36,071 nucleotides of DNA from Occallatibacter sp. (GTDB lineage Bacteria; Acidobacteriota; Terriglobia; Terriglobales; Acidobacteriaceae). Position numbers and translations under genes: made by a program. Location of the stretch: assembly GCA_031296165.1 (NCBI GenBank), contig JARLGF010000131.1, positions 1 to 36,071 on the forward strand. Reading direction: 5' to 3'. The notes under the pieces are model-generated. The model was not told the origin of the DNA, did not search any database, and saw only the letters and a list, made by a program, of their open reading frames with translations. Positions 24,234 through 32,872 of this stretch are shown here, one piece after another (the stretch's first letter is position 1; each line of letters begins with the position of its first letter).

Positions 24234-25178
24234 TCAACCCACGCTCGGTTCTGAAAGATTTCTGCCCCCTTCAGGCCTCAAGCGGCATGTCACCAACTCC
24301 GGCTCCAGATGGTTCTCCAGGGCACGGCCGCGAATCGCGGTCGAGGCACGGGGCAAACTCTCCTCGTTCGCTACGACCACAAGAACCGCGGGACCGGCCC
24401 CGCTCAGAGCTACTCCCACAATCCCCTGCTCTCCCACCAGCGGCAGCAGCAGCGGCAGCAGCGGGCAGATGGGCGCCCGGTAGGGCTGGTGAATGCGGTC
24501 GTTCATGGCAGTGCGGAGAAGATCGGTCCGGGCCTGTGCAAAAGCTAGTCCCAAGAGTGCCACGGACTGGATGTTGGTCACCACGTCGGCGCGGGAGTAA
24601 GTGGCGGGAAGCACCGCACGGGCCTTGCTGGTAGGCAATGGGTCCGCGGGAAGCACCACGATGGCCCGCCACTCGGCTGGGGGCACTACGCGCGCCACAT
24701 GCACGTGCCGCCCCTCGCTGGCCGTGGCCACAAACCCGCCCAGCCAGCAGGCCGCGGCGTTGTCCGGATGGCCCTCCAGAGCGTTCGCCTCTTCCACGAT
24801 GCGCTCCGAACTCCAGCCCAGTTGGCCAAAATGCACTGCAAGAGCAATCCCGGCAAGCCGCCCGGCCGCCGACGAACCGCAGCCCATCCCCAGCGGAATG
24901 CCGTTGTCCATGCGAATCGCCAGCGGAATGACCGGCCGGCCGTGGTCCTCAAGCAATCGCCGGTAAAGATCGAGAATGAGATTATCCTCAAGCCGCCCGC
25001 AGCGCTCCGTATCCCGTCCGCTTGCTGCAATCGAAAACTCTGCAGCCGGTTTTGCCTCAATTTCAAGATAGAAGTCCAGCGCCACCGCGGCCGCATCGAA
25101 TCCCGGGCCGAGATTGGCGGAGGTTGCGGGCAGCCGCAGCCGTAAACTTCCCATCTCCGGCCTCAGGTCTTCGCTCAT
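24234..25178 (-). CDS. thrB: Homoserine kinase
   Basis: ThrB phosphorylates L-homoserine to O-phosphohomoserine, the substrate of threonine synthase. The 314-residue protein is a GHMP kinase with motif 1 PATSANLGPGFD (18-29), the phosphate-binding GIPLGMGCGSSAAG (93-106, Ser-Ser-Ala core intact) and a C-terminal motif 3 with VALSGAGPAVLVVV. Length is normal. Its ATG overlaps the thrC stop as ATGA at 25175-25178, so translation is coupled. Confidence 0.95.
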   Translation of the reverse strand: MSEDLRPEMGSLRLRLPATSANLGPGFDAAAVALDFYLEIEAKPAAEFSIAASGRDTERCGRLEDNLILDLYRRLLEDHGRPVIPLAIRMDNGIPLGMGCGSSAAGRLAGIALAVHFGQLGWSSERIVEEANALEGHPDNAAACWLGGFVATASEGRHVHVARVVPPAEWRAIVVLPADPLPTSKARAVLPATYSRADVVTNIQSVALLGLAFAQARTDLLRTAMNDRIHQPYRAPICPLLPLLLPLVGEQGIVGVALSGAGPAVLVVVANEESLPRASTAIRGRALENHLEPELVTCRLRPEGGRNLSEPSVG

Positions 25179-26530
25179 CCAGCCCTGCCCTTGAGCGTCG
25201 CCAGCACTGCGGCTACTGTAGCCTCAACGGCCACTGCGTTGCGCCGCAGTCCTACGAGTTCCCTCTCCACTCCAACAGTCTCCTCTTCCTTCAGGAGTGT
25301 TCCGCGATGGAAGTCAATCGTGTAATCGGCGTCCTTGAGCGTGTGGCCCGTAAGCACCAGAACCACTGTTTCCCCTGAAGCGATGGCGCCCTGCGCCCGC
25401 AATTTCTTCAGCCCCGCCAGGGTAACGGCAGAAGCTGGCTCGCAGCCCAGTCCTTCCGTGCCCAGTTCGGCTTTGGCAATGGCGATCTCGGCCTCGGTCA
25501 CATCCAGGCACCAGCCGCCGGTATCCTGAATCACCCGCACTGCCTTGCGCCACGAAGCAGGGTTGCCGATACGGATGGCAGTGGCGCGGGTATGCGCCTC
25601 CACCGGCTCCAGGGCAGAGCCGTGATTGTCGGCCAGGCTGCGTACCAGAGGATTGGCGCCCTCGGCCTGAATCACGGAGATCCGCGGCATCCGCGCCACC
25701 AGCCCCAGTTCATGCAGTTCGCGGAAGCCCTTGCCCAGCGCCGAACTGTTCCCCAGGTTGCCGCCGGGCACAATCACGTGATCGGGAACATTCCAGTCAA
25801 ACGCCTCGGCAATCTCGAACGCAGGCGTCTTTTGCCCTTCCAGACGATAAGGATTGACCGAGTTCAGCAGGTAGATGGGCGCTTCCTTCACAATTTGCGT
25901 CAACAGGTTCAGGCAGCCGTCGAAATCCGCCTTCAACTGGCAGGTCACCGCGCCGTAGTCCATGGCCTGCGACAGTTTGCCCCAGGCAATCTTCCCGTCG
26001 GGAATCAGCACCAGGCTGCGCAGCCCGGCGCGGGCAGCGTAAGCCGCCATGGACGCAGATGTATTCCCCGTCGACGCGCAGGCCACCCACTCGAAGCCCC
26101 GCTCTTTGGCCACGCTCATCGCAGCGGTCATGCCGGTGTCCTTGAACGAGCCGGTAGGATTCATGCCCTGGTGTTTGGCAAAGAGTTGATCGATGCCCAG
26201 CGCCTTGGAGACGCGCGTCAGGTGGTAGAGCGGCGTATTGCCCTCGCGCAGGGTCACGGCGTCGCCAAAGCTCTCCAGAATCGGCAGTAGCTCACGGAAT
26301 CGCCACACGCCGGAGTTGTCCAGCGCCTCAGGCGAGCAGCGCCGCTCCCGCCAAAGCCATTTCAACGCGCCTGCATTGGGGCGGTCGTTGCCCTGACGCT
26401 GGCCCCAGCCGGGGTATTCCACTTCAAAAAGGTCTCCGCACACGGCGCAACGGAAATCCGGCTGTGCTTCCGTACCCGCGATCCGCGACCCGCATCCGAA
26501 ACAGCGCAATTGGTGCAAATTGTCGTTCAT
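25175..26530 (-). CDS. thrC: Threonine synthase with N-terminal zinc ribbon
   Basis: ThrC is a PLP enzyme that converts O-phosphohomoserine to L-threonine. The 451-residue protein starts with a four-cysteine zinc ribbon (C10, C13, C28, C31). The fold-type II core follows, with PLP-binding Lys130 in NPTGSFKDTGM, the CASTGNTSASMAAYAARAG phosphate-binding region and GGNLGNSSALGKG. This is the shorter class of threonine synthase found in many non-enteric bacteria. It is the first gene of a two-gene operon with thrB and is divergent from modA across an 87-bp gap. Confidence 0.95.
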   Translation of the reverse strand: MNDNLHQLRCFGCGSRIAGTEAQPDFRCAVCGDLFEVEYPGWGQRQGNDRPNAGALKWLWRERRCSPEALDNSGVWRFRELLPILESFGDAVTLREGNTPLYHLTRVSKALGIDQLFAKHQGMNPTGSFKDTGMTAAMSVAKERGFEWVACASTGNTSASMAAYAARAGLRSLVLIPDGKIAWGKLSQAMDYGAVTCQLKADFDGCLNLLTQIVKEAPIYLLNSVNPYRLEGQKTPAFEIAEAFDWNVPDHVIVPGGNLGNSSALGKGFRELHELGLVARMPRISVIQAEGANPLVRSLADNHGSALEPVEAHTRATAIRIGNPASWRKAVRVIQDTGGWCLDVTEAEIAIAKAELGTEGLGCEPASAVTLAGLKKLRAQGAIASGETVVLVLTGHTLKDADYTIDFHRGTLLKEEETVGVERELVGLRRNAVAVEATVAAVLATLKGRAG

Positions 26531-26617
26531 GCCTGGTGTTAGCCTACCAGCGTACGGCGATTTTTGCAGCGAATTGGAGCTTCATTCCCCTTGATACAAA
26601 TCTTGAAGCGAATCTTG

Positions 26618-27394
26618 ATGCAAACCAGGTTTCTCCTTCCCCTCGTTGGATTGGCCTTCCTCGCACAGGTGAATGCGCAGACGCCTCTGCGCGTGGCCGC
26701 CGCCGCCGACCTAGAGCCGGTTCTGCCGCCCATCCTCGAGCAGTTTCGCCTGTCCACCGGAATCCGTGCCGAAGCCACCTTCCAGGCATCGGCCGTGTTG
26801 ACCACGCAGATTCAGAACGGCGCTCCTTTTGACCTGTTTCTCTCGGCGGATCTCGGCTATCCCAAGCGGCTCATCGATGCCGGTCTCGCCGACGCCGCAG
26901 GCACAGCCGATTCTTCCACCCCCATTACCTACGCCAAAGGCACTCTTGTCCTCTGGACCCGCAAAGACTCACATCTCCCGCCTCCATCGCTCGATCTGCT
27001 CCGCAGCCCCGCTCTCAAACGGCTGGCCATCGCCAACCCGGAGCGTGCGCCCTACGGCCGTGCCGCGGTCGCCGCCCTCACCACTCTCAAGCTCTACGCC
27101 GCGCTCAAGCCGCGCCTCGTCACTGCCGAAAACATCTCGCAGACCGCCCAGTTTGTTGACTCCGGCAACGCCGACGCAGGACTTATCTCGCTCACCTCGG
27201 CGCTCACCCCCAGGCTCACGGCTGATGGCGCATGGTTCGTGATCCCACGCAATCTCTACCCGCCCATCGAGCAGGGCGCCGTGATCGTCAGCAACACCAC
27301 CCAGCGCGCAGCCGCACACAAGCTCCTCGACTACCTGCTCTCGCCTCCGGTCCAGGCCCAACTTGCCAAAAGCGGCCTCACACCCATTCACTAG
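26618..27394 (+). CDS. modA: Molybdate ABC transporter substrate-binding protein
   Basis: ModA captures molybdate (and often tungstate) in the periplasm. A signal peptide (MQTRFLLPLVGLAFLAQVNA) is followed by the type 2 binding-protein fold, with RVAAAADLEPVLPPILEQF at the mature start, the ATFQASAVLTTQIQNGAPFDLFLSAD segment with binding Ser, and PITYAKGTLVLW. A TTG at 26564 would add 18 residues before the leader, so ATG 26618 is better; its Shine-Dalgarno is weak. It is the first gene of modABC. Confidence 0.93.
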   Translation: MQTRFLLPLVGLAFLAQVNAQTPLRVAAAADLEPVLPPILEQFRLSTGIRAEATFQASAVLTTQIQNGAPFDLFLSADLGYPKRLIDAGLADAAGTADSSTPITYAKGTLVLWTRKDSHLPPPSLDLLRSPALKRLAIANPERAPYGRAAVAALTTLKLYAALKPRLVTAENISQTAQFVDSGNADAGLISLTSALTPRLTADGAWFVIPRNLYPPIEQGAVIVSNTTQRAAAHKLLDYLLSPPVQAQLAKSGLTPIH

Positions 27395-27418
27395 ACGCAG
27401 TAAACTTCACGAGAACCC

Positions 27419-28087
27419 ATGGATTGGCAAGCGCTCGCCCTCTCGCTCAAGCTGGCAACGGTCACCACGGCAATTCTGCTGGCCGTGGCCGTGCCCTTGG
27501 CTGCTTTGCTGGTGCTGGGCCGTAGCCGCTGGCTAGCCGTCGTCGAGGCGCTAGCTGCCCTGCCGCTGGTCTTGCCTCCCACCGTGCTTGGCTTCTTCCT
27601 GCTGGTTCTCCTCGGGCCGCGCACCGCCTTTGGCCGCGGCATCACCGCGCTGCTCGGCCATCCTCTGGCCTTCTCCTTCTCCGGCCTCGTCGTCGGCTCG
27701 GTAATCTACAGTCTGCCCTTTGCTGTGCAACCGCTCGTTGCCGGTTTTGCCTCAGTCCCGCCTTCGCTGGTCGACGCGGCTCAACTTCTCGGCGCATCTC
27801 CGGCCCGGCTGGTGCGCACTCTGTTCATCCCGCTCGCCCGCCGCTCACTGCTGGCCGCTGCCGTGCTCAGTTTTCTGCACACCATGGGTGAGTTTGGCGT
27901 GGTCCTCATGCTCGGCGGCGACATTCCAGGCGCCACCCGCACGCTCTCCATCGTGCTCTACAACCAGGTTGAAAATTTTGACTACGCCGCTGCCAATCGC
28001 ACCGCGGCAACCCTGCTCGGGCTTAGTGTTGTTGCCCTTGCCGCAATCTACCTCGGCAGCCGCTCTCGTGGGAGCCGACATGCTTGA
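27419..28087 (+). CDS. modB: Molybdate ABC transporter permease
   Basis: ModB is the inner-membrane channel of the molybdate importer. The 222-residue protein has five to six hydrophobic helices. The cytoplasmic EAA loop is visible as VDAAQLLGASPARLVRTLFIPLARRSL, which docks onto ModC, and the region LPLVLPPTVLGFFLLVLLG is typical of ModB. It begins 24 bases after modA and overlaps modC by eight bases. Confidence 0.95.
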   Translation: MDWQALALSLKLATVTTAILLAVAVPLAALLVLGRSRWLAVVEALAALPLVLPPTVLGFFLLVLLGPRTAFGRGITALLGHPLAFSFSGLVVGSVIYSLPFAVQPLVAGFASVPPSLVDAAQLLGASPARLVRTLFIPLARRSLLAAAVLSFLHTMGEFGVVLMLGGDIPGATRTLSIVLYNQVENFDYAAANRTAATLLGLSVVALAAIYLGSRSRGSRHA

Positions 28088-28799
28088 GTTGGCCCTCCAT
28101 GCCCGCCGTGGCAGCTTTCTCCTCATTCTGGAGTGCCGCTTCGCCTCCGAGTGGACTGTCGTCTTCGGCCCCTCCGGCGCGGGGAAAAGTACCCTTCTTC
28201 GCCTTCTCGCCGGACTCGATCTCACGGAATCCGGCAATCGGGAACACGCGCGTATTGCCCTCGACGGCACTTTGCTGACAGACTCGTCCAGCGATTTTCG
28301 TCTCAAACCCGGACGCCGTCAGACCTCGATGGTCGCTCAGCAGCCCGCTCTCTTCCCTCACCTCAGCGTCGAGGCTAATGTCGCCTACGGCCTGCACCAT
28401 CTTGACCGTGCCACGCGTCTCAAGCGTGTCGGTGAAATGCTGGAGTTGGTAGACGCAACCGGCCTGCTCAGCCGCCATCCGCGCGATCTCTCAGGCGGCG
28501 AGGCGCAGCGCGTAGCTCTCGCCCGTGCTCTGGCGCCTCAACCACGGCTACTGCTCCTTGACGAACCTCTGTCCGCTCTCGACGGCGCCGCCAGCGATGC
28601 CTTGCTCGTTCGCCTTCAGCTTTGGCTTACTCAGCATCACATGCAGACCGTGATGGCCACGCACGATGCCACGGACGCTCTCGCTATAGGAGCCGAAGTC
28701 CTTCTGCTCCATGAAGGCCGCCTGGCCGCTCTGGGACCTGCTGCCGAAGTGTTGGCAGCCGAGCGGGAACGATTGCTCCGGCGGCTTAAAAGTAGTTAA
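28080..28799 (+). CDS. modC: Molybdate ABC transporter ATP-binding protein, short form
   Basis: ModC hydrolyses ATP to drive molybdate import. The 239-residue protein has Walker A GPSGAGKS (30-37), signature LSGGE (137-141), Walker B LLLLDEP (157-163) and His195 of the H-loop. It ends soon after the nucleotide-binding domain, so the C-terminal Mop/TOBE regulatory domain of E. coli ModC (352 residues) is absent. The real start is ATG 28080 inside the end of modB; the frame is open much further upstream but only as antiphase of modB. No modE-type regulator gene lies nearby. Confidence 0.93.
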   Translation: MLELALHARRGSFLLILECRFASEWTVVFGPSGAGKSTLLRLLAGLDLTESGNREHARIALDGTLLTDSSSDFRLKPGRRQTSMVAQQPALFPHLSVEANVAYGLHHLDRATRLKRVGEMLELVDATGLLSRHPRDLSGGEAQRVALARALAPQPRLLLLDEPLSALDGAASDALLVRLQLWLTQHHMQTVMATHDATDALAIGAEVLLLHEGRLAALGPAAEVLAAERERLLRRLKSS

Positions 28800-28867
28800 C
28801 CAAACTCTCTTAAAGTCTGCGGCCTCGTCCCTTCGATTGCGCCATCCGGTTGTTCTAACATCGAAGC

Positions 28868-29491
28868 ATGTCGAATCCATGGCTCGATATTCCCCTTGCC
28901 GACTACGAGGGGCACATGACTTCTGCCGAAGTGCAACAGTTCGGAGTTCTGTCGGAGTTATTTGCGGAAGCCATTGCATTCCGCCGTCCTGCATCCATCG
29001 CCATCCTCGGAATTGCAGGCGGAAATGGACTCGATTGGATCGACAGCAAAATGACCGGGCGGGTGGTTGGACTGGATGTGAATCCGCTGTATCTGGATGC
29101 CGTCCGCAGCCGTTTTTCCCATCTGTCAGGGCTGGAGCTTCATTGCATCAATCTTGCCGAACAGCTTGTCGAATTGCCGCCGGTGGAATTGGTCCACGCT
29201 GCTCTGGTTTTTGAGCACGCTGGAACCGGCCTTTGTCTGGACAATGCAGTATCTCTCGTGGCCAACAAGGGCGCGCTCTCTATCGTGCTGCAACTCCCCA
29301 CGACCGCTGGCCAGAATGTAGGCAGAACCGGGTTTGCTTCGATTCAGCGCCTGGCGTCTCACTTCTCGCTGATCGATCCCATGCAGTTGCGCGAGACGCT
29401 TGCAGAGCGTTCATTCCAGTTGGCCTTTGAATCCCGCCGCTCGCTTCCCGCGGATAAGGAATTCTGGATGGGCATCTTCGTTCGCAAGTAA
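28868..29491 (+). CDS. Class I SAM-dependent methyltransferase-like protein
   Basis: The 207-residue protein has a Rossmann-type motif I (ILGIAGGNGLDWID, 46-59), an acidic residue after strand 2 (VVGLDVNP, Asp70) and a strand-4 region (VELVHAALVFEH), so SAM binding is likely. The methyl acceptor is unknown. No clear Shine-Dalgarno precedes the ATG (only GAAG nearby). It lies 68 bases after modC on the same strand, but no functional link is evident. Confidence 0.8.
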   Translation: MSNPWLDIPLADYEGHMTSAEVQQFGVLSELFAEAIAFRRPASIAILGIAGGNGLDWIDSKMTGRVVGLDVNPLYLDAVRSRFSHLSGLELHCINLAEQLVELPPVELVHAALVFEHAGTGLCLDNAVSLVANKGALSIVLQLPTTAGQNVGRTGFASIQRLASHFSLIDPMQLRETLAERSFQLAFESRRSLPADKEFWMGIFVRK

Positions 29492-29535
29492 CCCAGCCAC
29501 TCGTGCGTTCACTCATACCATCGAAATTTTTGCCG

Positions 29536-30588
29536 TCAGAACCCCACCATCACCGGCTCCATCTCCAGCTCAATCCCGAACCGGTCTTCCACCGCTGCGG
29601 CAATCTGCCCAGCCAGAGCCAGAATCTCCTCCGCGCGTGCTGCGCCGTCCCTGTTGATCAGCGCCAGCGTGTGCCGTGATGAAACTGCGGCCCTGCCCAG
29701 CGCATACCCCTTCGCAAAACCGGATTGTTCTATGAGCCAAGCTGCCGGCAGCTTCACCTGCCCCGGTCCTGCCGGAAAACGTGGCGGCTCTTTCTCGCTC
29801 ATCGCTGAAACCCGCCGCACTTGTTCCTCGCTCACCACGGGATTCTTGAAGAAGCTGCCCGCGCTGCGGCAATTAGGATCGCCCTCCACCATCAGCATGC
29901 CCTTCGATTGACGAACCCGGCGCACTGCCTCTGCCACTTCTGCAAGGCTTGGCTGCGCACCCTCTTCGCGGTTCTCCGCGATCGCCCGTTGCAGGTCCGC
30001 ATAGCGCAGTGTCGGCGCCCCGCCCGGGGTGAGCCGGTAATCCACGCGCGTCACAATATAGCGCCCCCGGTCGGTCGTGTTAAACCGGCTGCGGCGATAG
30101 GCAAACCCGCACTCGCTTGCCGTGAACTCCACAAATGCCTGCTCGTTCAGATCGTAGGCTCGTACCCGCTCAATCGCCGATGCCGCCTCCTGCCCGTACG
30201 CGCCCACATTCTGCACCGGCGTGCCGCCAACTGTGCCGGGAATCCCCGCCAGGCACTCTAATCCGGCACAACCGTCCTCTGTGGTCAACCGCACGCAGTG
30301 CTCCCATTCCTCGCCCGCCGCAGCCTGATAAATTCTCTGGCCTGACTGATCCGGAGCCTCCGTAAACGTCACGCCGCGCAATCCCACCCGCACCACCAGC
30401 CCATTGAAACCGGCGTCTGAAACCAGCAGGTTACTGCCTCCGCCCAGCACAAAAAGTGCCAGCCCGCGTTCCCGCGCCCATGCGGTCGCTTCCACAATCT
30501 CGTCTTCAGTCGTCGCCTCCACAAACCACCGGGCAGGACCGCCGATGTGGAATGTGGTGAAGGGCGCAAGCAGCGTATTTTCGTTCAT
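29536..30588 (-). CDS. murB: UDP-N-acetylenolpyruvoylglucosamine reductase MurB
   Basis: MurB is a cytoplasmic FAD enzyme that reduces UDP-GlcNAc-enolpyruvate to UDP-MurNAc, the second committed step of peptidoglycan synthesis. The 350-residue protein has an N-terminal FAD domain (LAPFTTFHIGGPA, then LGGGSNLLVSDAGFNG) and the GIPGTVGGTPVQNVGAYG segment. YRRSRF (164-169) carries the conserved Tyr and Arg, GSFFKNP (Ser245) the proton donor, and a Glu lies near the C-terminus. The frame extends to 30723, but ATG 30588 opens the family N-terminus. It is divergent from the bacilliredoxin gene. Confidence 0.95.
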   Translation of the reverse strand: MNENTLLAPFTTFHIGGPARWFVEATTEDEIVEATAWARERGLALFVLGGGSNLLVSDAGFNGLVVRVGLRGVTFTEAPDQSGQRIYQAAAGEEWEHCVRLTTEDGCAGLECLAGIPGTVGGTPVQNVGAYGQEAASAIERVRAYDLNEQAFVEFTASECGFAYRRSRFNTTDRGRYIVTRVDYRLTPGGAPTLRYADLQRAIAENREEGAQPSLAEVAEAVRRVRQSKGMLMVEGDPNCRSAGSFFKNPVVSEEQVRRVSAMSEKEPPRFPAGPGQVKLPAAWLIEQSGFAKGYALGRAAVSSRHTLALINRDGAARAEEILALAGQIAAAVEDRFGIELEMEPVMVGF

Positions 30589-30664
30589 GAGCATCGCATC
30601 AAGGCTACACCACTCGCGTTTCACGGTAGAATCAAAACAGGCAACTTCCCTGCCGGAGGCGACA

Positions 30665-31093
30665 ATGTATCCAGAACTGATGGTAATTCCCATGCGCGAA
30701 GAATTGGTGCGCGCTGGAATCAATGAAACCCGGACCGCCGAGGACGTGGACGCGGCGTTGGCTCAGCCGGGCACAACCCTGTTGGTGGTGAATTCAATCT
30801 GTGGCTGTGCGGCGGGCAAAATGCGCCCCGGCGTGCGGCTCGCGCTTACCAACTCCGCCAATCTCCCCGATCAGAAAATCACCGTCTTTGCCGGTCAAGA
30901 TCACGAAGCCACCGACCGCGCCCGCAGCTACTTTGAGGGTCACCCGCCAAGTTCTCCCGCCGTAGCCATTCTCCGCGACGGCAAGCTGGTGTACCTCATG
31001 CAGCGCTCCGTCATCGAGCAGGCCACCGCACAGCAAATCGCTGGCGAACTGGTCCGCGCCTTCGACGAGTTCTGCGCCAAAACCACAGCGTAG
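30665..31093 (+). CDS. Bacilliredoxin (BrxA/BrxB, YphP/YqiW family)
   Basis: The family reduces mixed disulfides between proteins and bacillithiol. The 142-residue protein has the diagnostic CGC motif (C46-G47-C48) in VNSICGCAAGKMRPG, followed by the thioredoxin-like HPPSSPAVAILRDGKLVYLMQR segment. GGAGG at 30655-30659 is five bases before the ATG; upstream open frame is antisense to murB. If the organism makes bacillithiol, bshA/B/C genes should exist elsewhere. It is followed by a MITE-like element and a bidirectional terminator. Confidence 0.92.
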   Translation: MYPELMVIPMREELVRAGINETRTAEDVDAALAQPGTTLLVVNSICGCAAGKMRPGVRLALTNSANLPDQKITVFAGQDHEATDRARSYFEGHPPSSPAVAILRDGKLVYLMQRSVIEQATAQQIAGELVRAFDEFCAKTTA

Positions 31094-31111
31094 CCAAAGT
31101 TTTTAGCCCTA

Positions 31112-31223
31112 TAGCGGTTCTCCAATTGCTGTACACCGAAGCCATGCTGCCAAGTGGCTTTTTCCTCAAGAAAAAGCCACCTTCCAGGATATTGGTAGGG
31201 CTATATGTATTGGAGAACCGCTC
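31112..31223. mobile_element. MITE-like element with 14-bp terminal inverted repeats
   Basis: AGCGGTTCTCCAAT at 31113-31126 is the exact inverse of ATTGGAGAACCGCT at 31209-31222. Both ends are flanked by TA (31110-31111 and 31224-31225), as expected for a TA target duplication. The inside contains a perfect 11-bp hairpin (GTGGCTTTTTC / GAAAAAGCCAC, 31154-31164 and 31170-31180). There is no coding potential in about 112 bp. It may be a non-autonomous IS630/Tc1-type element or another intergenic repeat; only one copy lies in the window. Confidence 0.55.
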
Positions 31224-31229
31224 TAACAA

Positions 31230-31261
31230 AAGAACGGCCTCCCGCGTGGGAGGCCGTTCTT
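31230..31261. terminator. Bidirectional intrinsic terminator
   Basis: AAGAACGGCCTCCC at 31230-31243 pairs perfectly with GGGAGGCCGTTCTT at 31248-31261 (14 bp, loop GCGT). Reading the - strand it is followed by TTGTT, and the + strand by GTTCTT. It lies 20 bases after the stop of the amino-acid permease and serves that gene; it may also end the bacilliredoxin transcript. Confidence 0.85.
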
Positions 31262-31280
31262 GTTCTTGCTGCAACAAGCC

Positions 31281-32819
31281 CTATGCTTGGTCGTTTTCCG
31301 CCGCATTCGCCAGTCTCTGCACCTTGCTGTGCCGGATCGAGTAACCGAAGTAAATCACCAATCCAATCAGCAGCCAGCCAATCATTACAATCCACGTAAT
31401 CCGTGGCAGGTTGGTCATCAGGTACACAGCCGTAATAATCCCTAGAATCGGAACCAGCGGTACAAACGGCGTCTTGAACGGCCGATGCAGGTCGGGAAGC
31501 CGTACCCGCAGTACCCACACTCCCGCGCACACAATCGTGAACGCCAGCAGCGTGCCAATGTTTACCAGCTCGGCCAGCCGCCCGACGGTCAGGAATGCCG
31601 GCAGGATCGCCACCACCACTCCGACCGTGATCGTCGAGATCCAGGGCGTGCGGAACTTGGGATGAATGGCCGATGCCCATTTCGGCAGCAGCCCGTCCCT
31701 TGACATCGAGAAGAAGACGCGCGACTGGCCCAGCAACATCACCAGCATCACCGTCCCCAGTCCGAAGACCGCGCCGATCTTGACCAGCAGCGAACCCCAG
31801 CTCACCCCAGTCGCATCGATGCCCAGTGCCACGGGATCGGCAACATTCAGCGAGTGATAGTTCACCAGTCCGGTCAGCACCGTGGAAACCAGAATGTAGA
31901 GAATCGTGCAGACCACCAGCGAACCCAGAATGCCCAACGGCATGTCCTTTTGCGGGTTCTTGGCCTCCTGCGCCGCCGTCGAAACAGCATCGAAGCCGAT
32001 GTACGCGAAAAAGATAGAAGCCGCGCCGGTGGCAATGCCGTGCCAGCCAAAGTTGCCATGTCCATCCGCGGGGGGCAGATACGGGTGCCAGTTCATCCGC
32101 GCCACTTCCGGATGCCGGATCAGGAAGTAGCCGCCCAGCACCAGAAAGATTCCCACGATGCCCAGCTTCACCACCACAATCACCGAGTTCAGGTTAGCCG
32201 ACTCCTTGATGCCGATCACCAAAACGGTAGTGACCGCCAGAATCGCCACGATCGCCAGCAGGTTGAAGAGCCCGGTGGCGTGCTGCAAGCCGCTCGCATC
32301 GGTTCCCGCCGGCAGTGAGGACAACGGCAGCCAGCGCTCATGGAAAAACACCAGTACGGTTCCCGGCGTTGCCGTCAGTTGCGGCGGAATATAAATATGG
32401 AGTTGCTGCAGCAGGCTGTTGAAATACCCTGACCAGCCCGCCGCCACCGTAGCCGCGCCAAAGCCGTACTCCAGTCCCAGGTCCCAGCCGATAATCCACG
32501 CCACAAATTCGCCCAGCGTGGCGTAGCCATACGTGTAAGCCGAGCCGGCAATGGGAATGATTGAGGCAAACTCCGCATAGCACAGGCCGGCAAATGCGCA
32601 CACAATCCCGGCCAGCACAAAACTCAGCGCCACGGCCGGTCCGGCGTGCAATGCCGCTGCCTGCCCGGTCAGCACAAAGATCCCGGCGCCGATAATGGCG
32701 CCAATGCCAAGCGTAATCAGGTTCGTTGCCCCAAGGGAACGCTTGAGCGTGTGTTCGCCCTCTTCATTCGCCTCTTCGGTGAGCATCGACATGGGTTTGA
32801 TACGAAGTAGTTTGGGCAT
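31281..32819 (-). CDS. APC-family amino-acid permease (cationic amino-acid transporter type)
   Basis: This is an inner-membrane secondary transporter of 512 residues with about 12 or more hydrophobic helices. The unwound TM1 substrate motif GAIIGAGIF (40-48) is intact, as are YAEFASIIPIAGSAYTYGYATLGE in TM3 and FFAYIGFDAVSTAAQEAKNPQKDMP in TM6-7. This pattern is typical of the YfnA/CAT subgroup. The substrate is a guess (amino acids, possibly cationic or branched). GGAGG stands 13 bases from the ATG, which is loose. It follows another APC permease by 53 bases on the same strand, so both may be co-transcribed. A strong hairpin terminates it. Confidence 0.93.
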   Translation of the reverse strand: MPKLLRIKPMSMLTEEANEEGEHTLKRSLGATNLITLGIGAIIGAGIFVLTGQAAALHAGPAVALSFVLAGIVCAFAGLCYAEFASIIPIAGSAYTYGYATLGEFVAWIIGWDLGLEYGFGAATVAAGWSGYFNSLLQQLHIYIPPQLTATPGTVLVFFHERWLPLSSLPAGTDASGLQHATGLFNLLAIVAILAVTTVLVIGIKESANLNSVIVVVKLGIVGIFLVLGGYFLIRHPEVARMNWHPYLPPADGHGNFGWHGIATGAASIFFAYIGFDAVSTAAQEAKNPQKDMPLGILGSLVVCTILYILVSTVLTGLVNYHSLNVADPVALGIDATGVSWGSLLVKIGAVFGLGTVMLVMLLGQSRVFFSMSRDGLLPKWASAIHPKFRTPWISTITVGVVVAILPAFLTVGRLAELVNIGTLLAFTIVCAGVWVLRVRLPDLHRPFKTPFVPLVPILGIITAVYLMTNLPRITWIVMIGWLLIGLVIYFGYSIRHSKVQRLANAAENDQA

Positions 32820-32872
32820 GGATGAGGGAGTTCCTCCGCAATAGCTGATATGAAACTAAAGTCCGGCGCGCC

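Noticed and set aside
27720..28080. Upstream extension of modC inside modB
   Set aside because: The frame is open, but modB is coded there with a clear permease sequence; ATG 28080 gives a complete ABC ATPase.
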